From Candidatus Bathyarchaeota archaeon (GTDB lineage Archaea; Thermoproteota; Bathyarchaeia; Bathyarchaeales; DTEX01): a DNA stretch of 22,843 nucleotides. The position numbers and the translations under genes are program-made. The first letter of the stretch is position 1. Each line of letters starts with the position of its first letter. The notes under the pieces are model-generated. The model had not been told where the DNA came from. It ran no database searches and saw only the letters and a list, made by a program, of their open reading frames with translations. Positions 8,792 through 16,686 of this stretch are shown piece by piece. The DNA lies in NCBI GenBank assembly GCA_026414245.1, contig JAOAJJ010000003.1, positions 317 to 23,159 on the forward strand, given 5' to 3'.

Positions 8792-8921
8792 TAGACGCCA
8801 AAAATAGGGCATTCTTATCGCAGCCACTATGCTTAGCCCACTTCCTATAGAACTGCCCGTTTATCCAGGCGACACGCTCAACATCTACCCTATTGGCTTC
8901 CTTAAGGTTAAAGTCTATCAT
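8792..8921 (-). pseudogene. Truncated small gene, possibly the N-terminus of a MarR-type regulator
   Basis: On the minus strand an ATG at 8921 opens about 40 codons that read like real protein: MIDFNLKEANRVDVERVAWI followed by NGQFYRKWAKHSGCDKNALF. The pattern of aromatic-KWAK-x2-G-x3-N-LF resembles the first helices of MarR-family regulators. After this the frame enters the reverse complement of the rhamnosidase 3' end and becomes a meaningless leucine-rich run. The likely reading is a gene cut off at about 8800 when it was joined to the end of the rhamnosidase gene. The MarR assignment rests on a short pattern and is weak. Confidence 0.3.
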
Positions 8922-8950
8922 GTGCAGCAGCGTTACTCAACCTAGCGGTT

Positions 8951-9049
8951 GAGAGTCCTAAGCTGGCTGAGTGATACAGGAAGCCGGGGCGCTACTTCGC
9001 CGTTACGCCTAAAGCCAACCGTAATTCGCCTATAGCGCCCAAGTCTCTC
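8951..9049. ncRNA. Candidate folded RNA or structured DNA element
   Basis: This gene-free stretch has nested complementarity. GGGCGCTA (8987-8994) pairs perfectly with TAGCGCCC (9033-9040). Outside it GAGAG (8951-8955) pairs with CTCTC (9045-9049). Inside it GTTACG (9002-9007) pairs with CGTAAT (9020-9025) with one G-U pair. The region is GC-richer than the surrounding spacers. It lies between a gene remnant and tRNA-Asp. Either strand could be the transcribed one. A mobile-element end or a regulatory RNA are both possible; I recognise no known family. Confidence 0.3.
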
Positions 9050-9135
9050 TAAATAATCTTAAATCTCGCTTCTCACGCCAAACTCATTACTTCCAGAATT
9101 TAAAAGGATGGGGAAAGAATTTAGATCCGGAGAAC

Positions 9136-9213
9136 TGGCGCCCTGGCCGGGATTTGAACCCGGGTCGGGCGGGCGACAGCCGCCTATACTAGACCGGACT
9201 ATACTACCAGGGC
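9136..9213 (-). tRNA. tRNA-Asp (GTC anticodon), CCA encoded
   Basis: The minus strand folds into a complete cloverleaf. The acceptor stem GCCCTGG pairs with CCAGGGC, the anticodon stem GGCGG pairs with CCGCC around loop CTGTCGC (anticodon GTC), and the T stem CCGGG/CCCGG encloses TTCAAAT. The discriminator is G, followed by encoded CCA at 9136-9138; the mature body is 9139-9213. The D stem (GTAT/GTAT) has two G-U pairs, including G10-U25, a pair also known as an identity element in yeast tRNA-Asp. No intron is present. CTTAAA at about 9235-9240 on the minus strand is a possible TATA element. Confidence 0.97.
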
Positions 9214-9279
9214 TTTAACCAAATATTTTTCTGGTTTAAGTGTCTTAATAAATGTTACGCTTTCGCTCCAGTGATGAGA

Positions 9280-9287
9280 TTTATATA
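9280..9287 (+). promoter_or_regulatory. TATA box of the metal-dependent hydrolase gene
   Basis: TTTATATA lies about 26 bases before an expected transcription start near 9310, just ahead of the GGAGGCGG ribosome-binding site at 9311-9318 and the ATG at 9325. Confidence 0.55.
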
Positions 9288-9324
9288 TTGAGAAAGCATT
9301 TTTCATTTTTGGAGGCGGCTCGGG

Positions 9325-9975
9325 ATGGTTAATATCAGCGTTAAGTGGCTTGGTCACGCCAGCTTTCAAATAACTGTCGATGGGAAAAACATTTATATTG
9401 ACCCTTACGAGGGCGACTACATTGATAAGGCGGATATAGTTCTCATAACCCATTCTCATTACGATCACTGTGACATATCTAAAATTGAGAAGGTGCGAAA
9501 AGACGGGACAGTAATTATTTCTCCGGCAGATTGCGCAGCGAATATTAGGGGAAGAGTTAAGGTTCTTAAGCCCGGGGAGAGCATAACAGTCGGCGATATA
9601 ATGATTGAGGCTGTCCACGCGTATAACGTGAGGCGCTTTAGATCGCCGGGGGTTCCATTTCACCCGAAGGGTTTCGGTCTCGGCTATCTAATAAAAATAG
9701 GTGATAAGATCATTTATCACGCAGGGGACACCGATTATATTCCGGAAATGAAAGATCTTAAAAATAGGAGAATAACTCTCGCCCTCCTTCCAAGCGGCGG
9801 CACCTACACCATGGATAACCCTGAGGCAGCTGACGCAGCCATAGCCATAAACCCTGAAATAGTTATCCCTATGCATAGATGGGATACAAGCCCAGAGGAA
9901 TTCAAAAGAAGAGTTGAATCCTCCTCGAACATTAAGGTTGTCTTACTTAAACCCGGGGAAAAATACAACTTTTAG
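9325..9975 (+). CDS. Metallo-beta-lactamase-fold metal-dependent hydrolase (UPF0173/UlaG-like)
   Basis: A 216-residue single-domain metallo-beta-lactamase-fold protein, most like the UPF0173 group related to UlaG (L-ascorbate-6-phosphate lactonase). It starts with the group's typical KWLGHASF. The metal-binding motif is HSHYDH at 43-48, with further ligands expected at His98, Asp135 (in YHAGDTDYIPEM) and His184 (in IPMHRWDTSP). No extra domain, signal peptide or membrane segment is present. A strong GGAGGCGG site six to seven bases before the ATG supports the start. It is a lone gene, divergent from tRNA-Asp. The substrate is unknown. Given the sugar-related genes in the window a lactone or phosphoester is possible, but that is only a guess. 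Confidence 0.88.
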   Translation: MVNISVKWLGHASFQITVDGKNIYIDPYEGDYIDKADIVLITHSHYDHCDISKIEKVRKDGTVIISPADCAANIRGRVKVLKPGESITVGDIMIEAVHAYNVRRFRSPGVPFHPKGFGLGYLIKIGDKIIYHAGDTDYIPEMKDLKNRRITLALLPSGGTYTMDNPEAADAAIAINPEIVIPMHRWDTSPEEFKRRVESSSNIKVVLLKPGEKYNF

Positions 9976-10055
9976 GACTGATAGATAACAGCGATTTACC
10001 GAAGATATTAGTTGGCTTAAAATTAAAAAGCTAGAAGTGAACATCGTTTAATTTG

Positions 10056-10685
10056 ATGGATATTATAATAAAATTCTACAGTGAAAAAACCGGGAAATTT
10101 TATAGGCTCGTTAAAACAGAGACATGGCCTTATCTCGAGATCTCTGGGATACGTATGCATAGAGCTGACGATGTAGATCCAAAAACCGATGCGATGCTTA
10201 AGATTAAGGCTTTAGGTAAGATTTATGGCTCTGTCCTCGACTGCTGCACCGGTTTAGGCTATACGGCCATATTAGCAGCCCGGAAGAAAAGCGTTAGAGA
10301 AGTCATAACAGTTGAGAAGGATGAGAATGTCATATTCATAGCTAAACAGAACCCTTTCTCAAGAGATCTTTTTGAAAATAGTAAGATTAAACTCATAATT
10401 GGCGATATCTTCGAGGAGATAAAGAATTTCGATGACGAATTCTTTAACTTCATAATCCATGATCCCCCTAGGATAAATGTTGCTCCAGAACTTTACTCAC
10501 TGGAGTTTTATAGACAGCTCTTTAGGGTTCTCAAGAGCAATGGGAGAATACTACATTATGTTGGGAAACCTGGCGTAAGGCAGGGGAAAAGATACTTGAA
10601 GGGTATAGTGGAACGCTTAAGATTTGCAGGCTTCATGAGAATCAGAATGATCAACTATGCCCTAAGCCTAATAATCGAGAAATAA
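10056..10685 (+). CDS. Predicted archaeal class I SAM-dependent methyltransferase (COG2521-like)
   Basis: A 209-residue protein with a Rossmann-type methyltransferase core. Motif I is LDCCTGLGYTA (about 61-71), the acidic strand-2 end is TVEKDEN, and motif IV is HDPPR, close to the N/D-PP-Y/F motif of enzymes acting on amino groups. The segment before the core (TWPYLEISGIRMHRADDVDP) and the cysteine pair in motif I match my memory of the archaeal COG2521 group, whose substrate I do not know. I start at the ATG at 10056 rather than the TTG just before it. No strong ribosome-binding site is visible. It precedes the GPN GTPase gene by about 80 bases with its own apparent promoter between, so an operon is uncertain. 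Confidence 0.82.
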   Translation: MDIIIKFYSEKTGKFYRLVKTETWPYLEISGIRMHRADDVDPKTDAMLKIKALGKIYGSVLDCCTGLGYTAILAARKKSVREVITVEKDENVIFIAKQNPFSRDLFENSKIKLIIGDIFEEIKNFDDEFFNFIIHDPPRINVAPELYSLEFYRQLFRVLKSNGRILHYVGKPGVRQGKRYLKGIVERLRFAGFMRIRMINYALSLIIEK

Positions 10686-10766
10686 AATGTAGTGATTGAA
10701 AATTAACGTGCCCCAATAGTAGCGTTTTTATCCCACCATCACCTATGAGAATTAAGGTTTCCCAAA

Positions 10767-11486
10767 ATGAACATATTTGTTTTAGGTCCAGCCGGGTCTG
10801 GTAAAAGCCTGTTCGTCAAAAACTTTTCAGCATACTTATCTAGCGAAGGCTATAAAGTTAGAATAATAAATCTGGATCCAGGGGTTCTGGATCCGGGATA
10901 CCGCCTAGATTTTGACATAAGGTCTAAGTTCACCGTTGAGAGCATAATGCGTGAGATGAATTTAGGGCCGAATGGAGCTATACTTGAAAGCATGGAAAGG
11001 TTGGCGAAAACTAAAGTGCCTAAATTTGAGGATGCCGACTATGTATTGTTCGATACACCTGGGCAATTGGAGCCATTTTTATTTAGGGATGCTGGGAGGA
11101 TTATAGTTAGCGGTTTCTATGATAGATGCTGCCTTTTTCTCGGCGATCTCTCAGCGTTAAAAATGAATCTGGTAAGCTTTTACCTGTATGCTTTAACGGC
11201 ATACTATACTCTTGAGACCGAAACTATAGCGGTTTTAAACAAGGCGGATCTTCTCGACGAGAAAGAAATAGAGGAGGTTAAGAATATCCTAAGAGACCCA
11301 AACAGTCTCCTAATGAGGAAGCCGGCGAACCTGAGAGAGGAAATGGATATTGAGCTGCTGAAATCTTTGAGGGGTTTCTTCCCACCTAAAAGAGTCCCAT
11401 TAATATCTGCTAAAACAGGAGTAGGCTTCGATGAGATCCTAACCATTTTACATGAGATTAAATGTGCTTGTGGGGATTTAACATAA
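10767..11486 (+). CDS. GPN-loop GTPase
   Basis: A 239-residue GTPase of the archaeal/eukaryotic GPN family (Gpn1-3/XAB1; archaeal example PAB0955, which forms a homodimer). Eukaryotic members help RNA polymerase II assembly and nuclear import; the archaeal role is not settled. Visible motifs are the P-loop GPAGSGKS (7-14), the diagnostic GPN insert (67-69, LGPNGA), switch II DTPGQLE (96-102), base recognition NKAD (158-161) and SAKTG near the C-terminus. The length is normal for the family. The start is the ATG after a T-rich promoter-like stretch (GTTTTTAT at about 10724-10731) with no clear ribosome-binding site. The next gene starts 41 bases downstream. Confidence 0.95.
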   Translation: MNIFVLGPAGSGKSLFVKNFSAYLSSEGYKVRIINLDPGVLDPGYRLDFDIRSKFTVESIMREMNLGPNGAILESMERLAKTKVPKFEDADYVLFDTPGQLEPFLFRDAGRIIVSGFYDRCCLFLGDLSALKMNLVSFYLYALTAYYTLETETIAVLNKADLLDEKEIEEVKNILRDPNSLLMRKPANLREEMDIELLKSLRGFFPPKRVPLISAKTGVGFDEILTILHEIKCACGDLT

Positions 11487-11527
11487 TCTTTAATTTTATT
11501 ATGTTGGAAATAATATTCTGGTGAAGT

Positions 11528-12781
11528 ATGTTGAAGAAATTGGGTGTAGGTTTCATAGGCTCGGGCTTTGTAGCCAGATTCCACACGCTATCCTGGACCG
11601 GTATAAGGGATGCGGAGATAACGGCTATTTATAACATTAGGGAGGAAAGCGCCCGTAAATTATCAAGACTCGCTGAAACGCTGGGCGTCGGTAAACCAAA
11701 AGTTTACACGGATCTAAGGAGCATGCTTTCAGACCCTTCAGTGAACGCAGTGTGGATACTTAACCCGAATTTCATGAGACTTGAGGTCGTAAAGGCTATA
11801 GTGGAAGAGACTATACAGGGGAAAGCGAACATCGTCGGCGTATGCTGTGAGAAGCCACTTGCAAGAAACGTTGACGAAGCCGAAGAAATGGTTAAACTCG
11901 TTGAGAAAGCAGGGCTCCTCCATGGTTACTTGGAGGATCAAGTGTTCGCTCCCTCAGTCATCCGCGCAAAAGAAACCATTTGGAAATATGGCGCTAAATA
12001 TTCTGGCAGACCATATTTAGCTAGAGCCGCTGAGGAGCACGGTGGTCCCCACTCATCCTGGTTCTGGAACCCTCAGCTATCAGGCGGCGGAGTGCTACTA
12101 GATATGACTTGCCACAGCCTAGAAGCCAGCCGATACCTACTCATGAACCCGGATAAACCTAAAGAAACGTTTAAGCCTATAACAGTTCAATCAATTATAG
12201 CGTCTCTTAAATGGACTAAAGAACCCTATATCTCTATACTTAAAAAGAACTTTAATGTTGATTATGGGAAGGCTCCTGCTGAAGATTACGCCTTAACCCT
12301 CGTAGCTTATGAGGATGAGGACGGCAGCCTAGTTCTCTCAGAAGCCAGAACATCGTGGAGTTTTGTCGGCCCCGGCTTAAGGCTAACGTTTGAAGTTCTT
12401 GGGCCAGAATATTCTATAACCATAAACAGTCTACAGCAGGAGCTAAACGTGTTTTTCAGCAGAAATGTTAAGATGCCGCCTACCGAGGAGTTTGTGGAAA
12501 AGCAGGCGGCGGAGCAGGGGCTAATACCGATAATACCGAACGAGGCGATAACCTACGGCTATCAGGATGAAAATAGATATATGGTTGAATGTTTCCTGAA
12601 AGGTAAGCTGCCTGAGGAGAATTGGAGGGATGGGCTGTTAGTAACGCAGCTCATGATGGCAGCCTATATGTCAGCTGAAAAGGGCAAGAAGATAAGATTT
12701 GATCCTGAAACCTTAAGAGGCTATAGGCCGAAAGTATACTTAGGTGAGTGGGATCCAAAATCTCCAGCAAAAGCCGAGTGA
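11528..12781 (+). CDS. Gfo/Idh/MocA family NAD(P)-dependent dehydrogenase
   Basis: A 417-residue two-domain oxidoreductase. The N-terminal Rossmann fold has GFIGSGFVARFH (8-19). The family's catalytic-region lysine is in CCEKPLARN (106-114), a form of the EKP motif. The C-terminal sugar-binding domain has GGGVLLDMTCHSLEASRYLL, whose Asp192 and His196 fit the D-x3-H catalytic pair. Members oxidise or epimerise sugars, inositols or glycosides, or act on glycosidic bonds through a transient 3-keto step. The start is supported by GGTGA three bases or so upstream of the ATG. No secretion signal is present. Its closest window partner by theme is the rhamnosidase, but they are 2.7 kb apart and not in one operon. 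The substrate cannot be predicted. Confidence 0.88.
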   Translation: MLKKLGVGFIGSGFVARFHTLSWTGIRDAEITAIYNIREESARKLSRLAETLGVGKPKVYTDLRSMLSDPSVNAVWILNPNFMRLEVVKAIVEETIQGKANIVGVCCEKPLARNVDEAEEMVKLVEKAGLLHGYLEDQVFAPSVIRAKETIWKYGAKYSGRPYLARAAEEHGGPHSSWFWNPQLSGGGVLLDMTCHSLEASRYLLMNPDKPKETFKPITVQSIIASLKWTKEPYISILKKNFNVDYGKAPAEDYALTLVAYEDEDGSLVLSEARTSWSFVGPGLRLTFEVLGPEYSITINSLQQELNVFFSRNVKMPPTEEFVEKQAAEQGLIPIIPNEAITYGYQDENRYMVECFLKGKLPEENWRDGLLVTQLMMAAYMSAEKGKKIRFDPETLRGYRPKVYLGEWDPKSPAKAE

Positions 12782-12850
12782 AAATATTATGGCGATACGA
12801 TGCAATAAAGTAAACATAATTTTTTAAATATTCCCGGTTTTTGAAAATTG

Positions 12851-12858
12851 TTAAATAG
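12851..12858 (+). promoter_or_regulatory. TATA box for a probably leaderless transcript
   Basis: TTAAATAG lies about 25-32 bases before the ATG at 12883. No ribosome-binding site precedes that ATG, so transcription and translation probably start at nearly the same place. Confidence 0.45.
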
Positions 12859-12882
12859 ACCTTTATTGAAAATACTTAGTTT

Positions 12883-13557
12883 ATGATATATATTGAAGAG
12901 ATTACGGCAGCATTCATACTGCTTATATGGGTTATCTTTGTGGTCATGATTCTAGCTAAAAAGTTCTATAGTTTTATGATGAAGAAGGGGCTTGAGAAGA
13001 ATGTGGCTGTTTATTATAATAGGAAATTGATACATATATTAACTGGAGGATTATGCGCCTCAATCATCCCGCTAATATTTAAGTCATTCATTCTACCATT
13101 TATCATGAGTCTCTTCCTCGCAGCTTTCCTATTCTACCACCATAGGAAAAATCGATTAATGTACTGGTTTCAGACAAGCGATAATTCATACGAGGTGTCT
13201 TTCTGCATTATGTGGGGGTTAATCATAGCCTTAGGCTGGATACTAACCGGAGGCGACTTCCGCATCGGCGTACTGCCAGTGGTCTTCATGTCTGTTGGAG
13301 ACGCGATAACAGGCATCGTGAGAAACGCTATTTATAGGAGGAGGACGAAATCCTGGTGGGGTAACCTTGCAATGGCATTATTCTCGATGAGTATAGGTGC
13401 TGTAGTTGGGCTTGCCGGAATAATCGCTGGAGCTGTAGCCTCACTGGTTGAACACTTTGAATTTAAACCAATAGACGATAATGTTCTAGTGCCGGCAACT
13501 TCTTTCCTAATTCTCCTGTTAGCTAGAATTTTTGCGCCGTGGTCCTTTACATTGTAA
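12883..13557 (+). CDS. Integral membrane dolichol kinase/CDP-lipid kinase-like protein (SEC59/COG0170 type)
   Basis: A 224-residue polytopic membrane protein with about six to seven hydrophobic segments. Motifs match the CTP-dependent prenol-kinase group (dolichol, phytol and related kinases): NRKLIHILTGG (46-56), MSVGDAITGIVRN (136-148), TKSWWGN (155-161) and EHFEFKPIDDNVLVP near residues 190-204. The group phosphorylates isoprenoid alcohols on the cytoplasmic face using CTP, which in archaea could serve dolichol-linked glycosylation or recycling of geranylgeraniol. The RKLIH and SVGDAxxG motifs are intact, so the enzyme looks active. It stands alone with its own promoter, after the Gfo/Idh/MocA gene and before the por operon. 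The precise lipid substrate is not evident. Confidence 0.8.
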   Translation: MIYIEEITAAFILLIWVIFVVMILAKKFYSFMMKKGLEKNVAVYYNRKLIHILTGGLCASIIPLIFKSFILPFIMSLFLAAFLFYHHRKNRLMYWFQTSDNSYEVSFCIMWGLIIALGWILTGGDFRIGVLPVVFMSVGDAITGIVRNAIYRRRTKSWWGNLAMALFSMSIGAVVGLAGIIAGAVASLVEHFEFKPIDDNVLVPATSFLILLLARIFAPWSFTL

Positions 13558-13618
13558 ATTTAAGAGCCTCGGTTAATCAGCGCTGTTTAAATAGAGATTA
13601 AAGAGAAGATCAATACAG

Positions 13619-13627
13619 TTATATTTA
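13619..13627 (+). promoter_or_regulatory. TATA box of the porGDAB operon
   Basis: TTATATTTA would place transcription start near 13650, a short leader ahead of the GGAGGT ribosome-binding site at 13670-13675. No other TATA-like element this good lies closer to the first por gene. Confidence 0.5.
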
Positions 13628-13683
13628 TCAATGTAAGTTAAACATTAATTCCCGTAAAGAGCGGGCTTTGGAGGTAGTTGCAA

Positions 13684-14241
13684 TTGCTCATCGAGGTGCG
13701 CTGGCATGGTAGAGGTGGACAGGGCATAGTTACTGTAAGCCGACTTCTAGCTCAAGCAGCTCTTTTAGATGGAAAATATGTTCAAGCTTTTCCAGAGTTC
13801 GGTCCGGAAAGGAGAGGTGCTCCTGTAACTGGGTATACAAGGATATCTGATAAACCTATATTTGTGCATAGCCAAATATATAATCCGAACATAGTTGTCG
13901 TAGTTGATCCAACACTAATCGGCAGGGTTAACGTCGCTGCCGGCTTAGCCCCAAAAGGGTTCATTGTGGCTAACTCTGAGAGAAGACCGGAGGAGCTTGA
14001 AGGTATCTTAGGCGTTAAGGACGCCAAGGTCTACGTTGTTAATGCGATGAAAATAGCTTTGGATGTTCTTGGAAGACCGATATATAATACAGCCATGCTC
14101 GGAGCGCTGCTGAAGGCAGCTCCTTTAACCACAATGGATTCGCTGATAAAAGTTATATCTGAAAGATTTCCTGGAGCCGTTGGCGAAAAGAATATAGCGG
14201 TTATAAAGAGGGCTTATGAGGAGGCGGTTGGAGTTGAGTGA
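13684..14241 (+). CDS. porG: Pyruvate:ferredoxin oxidoreductase, gamma subunit
   Basis: A 185-residue gamma subunit of the archaeal four-subunit 2-oxoacid:ferredoxin oxidoreductase. The start EVRWHGRGGQGIVT and FPEFGPERRGAPVTGYTRIS are diagnostic for the gamma family. I choose the TTG at 13684 because GGAGGT (13670-13675) sits eight bases before it; the TTG at 13678 would be only two bases away. The delta-subunit gene overlaps its last 26 bases in another frame, so the genes are translationally coupled. The complex makes acetyl-CoA, carbon dioxide and reduced ferredoxin from pyruvate, or the reverse. Pyruvate specificity is judged from the beta subunit and gene order. Confidence 0.92.
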   Translation: MLIEVRWHGRGGQGIVTVSRLLAQAALLDGKYVQAFPEFGPERRGAPVTGYTRISDKPIFVHSQIYNPNIVVVVDPTLIGRVNVAAGLAPKGFIVANSERRPEELEGILGVKDAKVYVVNAMKIALDVLGRPIYNTAMLGALLKAAPLTTMDSLIKVISERFPGAVGEKNIAVIKRAYEEAVGVE

Positions 14242-14518
14242 AAAGAAGCCTGGATGGAAATCTCTCCCGATTGGCGGATATCTGCTTGAATCCGGCTCCG
14301 CCATGAAATATAAGACTGGTGACTGGAGAGCCTTTAAGCCCATCATAGACCAGAAAAAATGCATAAACTGCCTCCTATGCTGGATTTACTGCCCGGACTC
14401 CGCGATAATAAGGCTTGAAAAATACGTTGACGTAAACTACGACTACTGTAAGGGCTGCGGTATTTGCGCGAATGAGTGCCCGGTAAAATGCATAACCATG
14501 GTTGAGGAGGAGAGGTGA
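14216..14518 (+). CDS. porD: Pyruvate:ferredoxin oxidoreductase, delta subunit (2x[4Fe-4S] ferredoxin)
   Basis: A 100-residue ferredoxin-like subunit that carries electrons from the thiamine-containing beta subunit to external ferredoxin. Two complete cluster motifs are seen: Cys49, 52, 55, 59 (CINCLLCWIYCP) and Cys78, 81, 84, 88 (CKGCGICANECP), each with the proline after the last cysteine. The N-terminal extension of about 45 residues (GWKSLPIGG and DWRAFKP) is usual for PorD. The ATG at 14216 lies inside porG; TTG codons at 14228 or 14234 are possible later starts, so the exact N-terminus is uncertain. The porA gene starts eight bases after the stop. Confidence 0.93.
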   Translation: MRRRLELSEKKPGWKSLPIGGYLLESGSAMKYKTGDWRAFKPIIDQKKCINCLLCWIYCPDSAIIRLEKYVDVNYDYCKGCGICANECPVKCITMVEEER

Positions 14519-14525
14519 TTGGTGG

Positions 14526-15701
14526 ATGGGTAGAGTCATGGGGTTAACTGGTAATGAAGCAATAGCTTACGCAGTTAAGCAGTGCAATGTTGATGTTGTG
14601 GCAGCCTACCCAATTACGCCGCAGACCATAATGGTTGAGGTGATAAGCGAGTATGTTTACAATGGAGAAATGGATGCGGAATTTGTTTGCGTTGAATCGG
14701 AACATTCAGCCCTCTCCGCATGTATCGGTGCAAGCCTAACTGGCGCAAGAGTTTTCACGGCGACAGCGAGCCAAGGTTTAGCCCTAATGCATGAGATGCT
14801 TTACATAGCTTCTGGTTTAAGATGCCCCATAGTTATGGGTGTCGCAAACAGGGCGCTTTCAGCACCGCTTAATATTCATGGCGACCACTCTGATATGATG
14901 GGGTCTAGAGACTGCGGTTGGATACAGATATATGCCGAAAACTCTCAGGAGGCGTACGACTGGGTCATTCAAGCATTCAAGATAGCGGAGGATCATAGGG
15001 TGCTGCTTCCCGTGAGCGTAAATATTGATGGATTCATACTCTCCCACTCAATGGAGAGGGTTGAAGTTTTAGAGGACTGGGAGGTCTCCAAGTTCCTTCC
15101 GCCCAGGAAGCCGCTTATAACTATTGACCCAACTAAGCCTATAACTGTTGGAGCGCTATGCCTCCCAGACTATTACTTCGAGATGAAGTTCCAGCAAATA
15201 CAGGCTCTAAAAGAATCTTTTAAAGTTATAAGTGAAGTTAACGCGGAGTATGAGACTCTAGCTGAAAGAAAATATGGTTTCCTGGAAACCTATGCTATGG
15301 ATGATGCTGAAGCCGCAATAATATGTCTTGGAAGCACAGCTGGGACAGCTAAAGCCGTCGCAGCGGATCTTAGAAGTAAGGGGAAAAAGGTTGGAGTAAT
15401 AAAGCCATGGGTTTATAGACCGTTTCCAGAAGAAGAGTTAGTTAAAGCTCTTGGGGACGTTAAGGCGTTAGCTGTCCTTGATAAAGCATGCAGTTTCGGT
15501 GCTCCCTTCAACGCGTTGTGCAGCGATGTCATAACGACACTTTACCGTTATGGAAAAGATTTAAACGTCTTCAATTGCCTACACGGTTTGGGTGGAAGAG
15601 ACATAACGCCAAGCGATTTAAAAATAATCTTTGACGAAGCGCTTGAAGTTGCTAAGACTGGAAAAAAGGGATATGTAAAATATATAGGGGTGAGAGAGTA
15701 G
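14526..15701 (+). CDS. porA: Pyruvate:ferredoxin oxidoreductase, alpha subunit
   Basis: A 391-residue alpha subunit. It has the start MGLTGNEAIAYAVKQ, the diagnostic YPITPQT (28-34) that contacts the 2-oxoacid and thiamine pyrophosphate, and the ESEHSALSACIGASLTGARV and TASQGLALMHE segments of the pyrimidine-binding domain. A C-terminal domain has ICLGSTAGTAKAVA and VGVIKPWVYRPFPEEEL. I start at the ATG at 14526, preceded by GAGGTGA (14512-14518). An upstream TTG at 14502 would place that site inside the gene. It lies tightly between porD and porB and is surely cotranscribed. Confidence 0.94.
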   Translation: MGRVMGLTGNEAIAYAVKQCNVDVVAAYPITPQTIMVEVISEYVYNGEMDAEFVCVESEHSALSACIGASLTGARVFTATASQGLALMHEMLYIASGLRCPIVMGVANRALSAPLNIHGDHSDMMGSRDCGWIQIYAENSQEAYDWVIQAFKIAEDHRVLLPVSVNIDGFILSHSMERVEVLEDWEVSKFLPPRKPLITIDPTKPITVGALCLPDYYFEMKFQQIQALKESFKVISEVNAEYETLAERKYGFLETYAMDDAEAAIICLGSTAGTAKAVAADLRSKGKKVGVIKPWVYRPFPEEELVKALGDVKALAVLDKACSFGAPFNALCSDVITTLYRYGKDLNVFNCLHGLGGRDITPSDLKIIFDEALEVAKTGKKGYVKYIGVRE

Positions 15702-15703
15702 AA

Positions 15704-16627
15704 ATGGTTAGGCTTCAAGATTTACCTACTGAGGAATTATTCACATCCGGCCACAGGTTGTGTGCTGGATGCGGTGCCGGAACAATAATGAGGATGACTA
15801 TGAAGGCTCTTCGCGGTCCAACTGTTGTGGTGAACGCCACAGGCTGCGTTGAAGTTGCATCAACAATATATCCATACACCTCTTGGAAAGTTTCATGGGT
15901 TCATATTGCCTTCGAGAACACAGCCGCAGTCGCCTCAGGGATTGAGGCGGCTTACAAAGTTTTAAGGCGGAAAGGTTTATGGAACAAGGATGTTGACGTC
16001 ATAGCCATAGCCGGTGATGGTGGAACTTTTGACATTGGAATACAGGCTCTTTCAGGCGCTCTTGAAAGGGGGCATGACTTCCTATACATATGCTATGATA
16101 ATGAGGCTTACATGAACACGGGGATACAGCGCTCCGGCGCAACCCCCCACGGAGCAGCTACAACTACAAGCCCGGCTGGCCGAAAAATTCCAGGCAAACC
16201 GGAATTCAAGAAGGATCTGATTGGAATATGCGTAGCCCATGGTATTGAGTATGCTGCAACAGCTTCACCAGCCTACTGGAACGACTATATAACGAAGGTC
16301 CGCAAGGCCTTAGAGGTCAACGGCCCAGCGGTCATACATGTCCTTGCCCCATGCCCAGTAGGTATGAGGTTTGATCCATCTAAAAGCATCGAGTTTGCTA
16401 GATTGGCTGTCCAGACACGGTATTGGCCAGTATACGAGGTTGAAAGAGGCAAATATAAGCTTAACATAAAGGTTCCGCAGCCGAAACCGCTACTGGAATT
16501 CCTGAAAATGCAGGGCAGGTTTACACATTTATTCCAGCCGGAGGCTCAGCGTGAGCTCGGAGAATTGCAGAGATGGGTTGACGAGAACTGGAGGAGAATA
16601 ACAGCGCTATGCGGTGAAACAACGTGA
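15704..16627 (+). CDS. porB: Pyruvate:ferredoxin oxidoreductase, beta subunit
   Basis: A 307-residue thiamine-pyrophosphate-binding beta subunit, starting two bases after porA ends. The cluster cysteines are Cys20 and Cys23 (HRLCAGCGAG), Cys48 (NATGCVEV) and Cys217 (LAPCPVG). The thiamine motif is GDGGTFDIG (104-112) with the following NEAYMNTG (133-140). The GHRLCAGCGAG and ATGC-x-EV-x2-TIYPYTSW patterns are those of pyruvate enzymes rather than ketoglutarate ones, which supports the por name. Together with PorG, PorD and PorA it completes the enzyme, and the gamma-delta-alpha-beta order matches Pyrococcus. The downstream amidohydrolase gene is convergent. Confidence 0.94.
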   Translation: MVRLQDLPTEELFTSGHRLCAGCGAGTIMRMTMKALRGPTVVVNATGCVEVASTIYPYTSWKVSWVHIAFENTAAVASGIEAAYKVLRRKGLWNKDVDVIAIAGDGGTFDIGIQALSGALERGHDFLYICYDNEAYMNTGIQRSGATPHGAATTTSPAGRKIPGKPEFKKDLIGICVAHGIEYAATASPAYWNDYITKVRKALEVNGPAVIHVLAPCPVGMRFDPSKSIEFARLAVQTRYWPVYEVERGKYKLNIKVPQPKPLLEFLKMQGRFTHLFQPEAQRELGELQRWVDENWRRITALCGETT

Positions 16628-16663
16628 GCTCCCCCTTTAGTCTCGCTTCGACGCCATGACCTC

Positions 16664-16672
16664 TTATTTTTT
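16664..16672 (+). terminator. T-rich terminator of the por operon
   Basis: TTATTTTTT in the short gap between the convergent porB and amidohydrolase genes is the kind of T-run that ends archaeal transcripts. No hairpin is needed or seen. Confidence 0.4.
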
Positions 16673-16686
16673 AATCCATCTCTTCC

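Noticed and set aside
9271..9277. GTGATGA resembling the C box of an archaeal C/D guide RNA
   Set aside because: No D box (CTGA) or second box pair follows at a suitable distance, and the hydrolase promoter overlaps the site.
9199..9663. Minus-strand open frame of 154 codons covering the hydrolase start and tRNA-Asp
   Set aside because: It runs antisense through the metal-binding motif of a real gene and into the tRNA, so it cannot be an independent gene.
11204..11584. Minus-strand open frame of 126 codons over the GPN GTPase 3' end
   Set aside because: It is antisense to conserved GTPase motifs and has no own ribosome-binding site or motif.
13651..13665. Short inverted repeat CCCG/CGGG in the porG leader as a riboswitch or attenuator
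   Set aside because: Only four base pairs; too weak to claim a structure.
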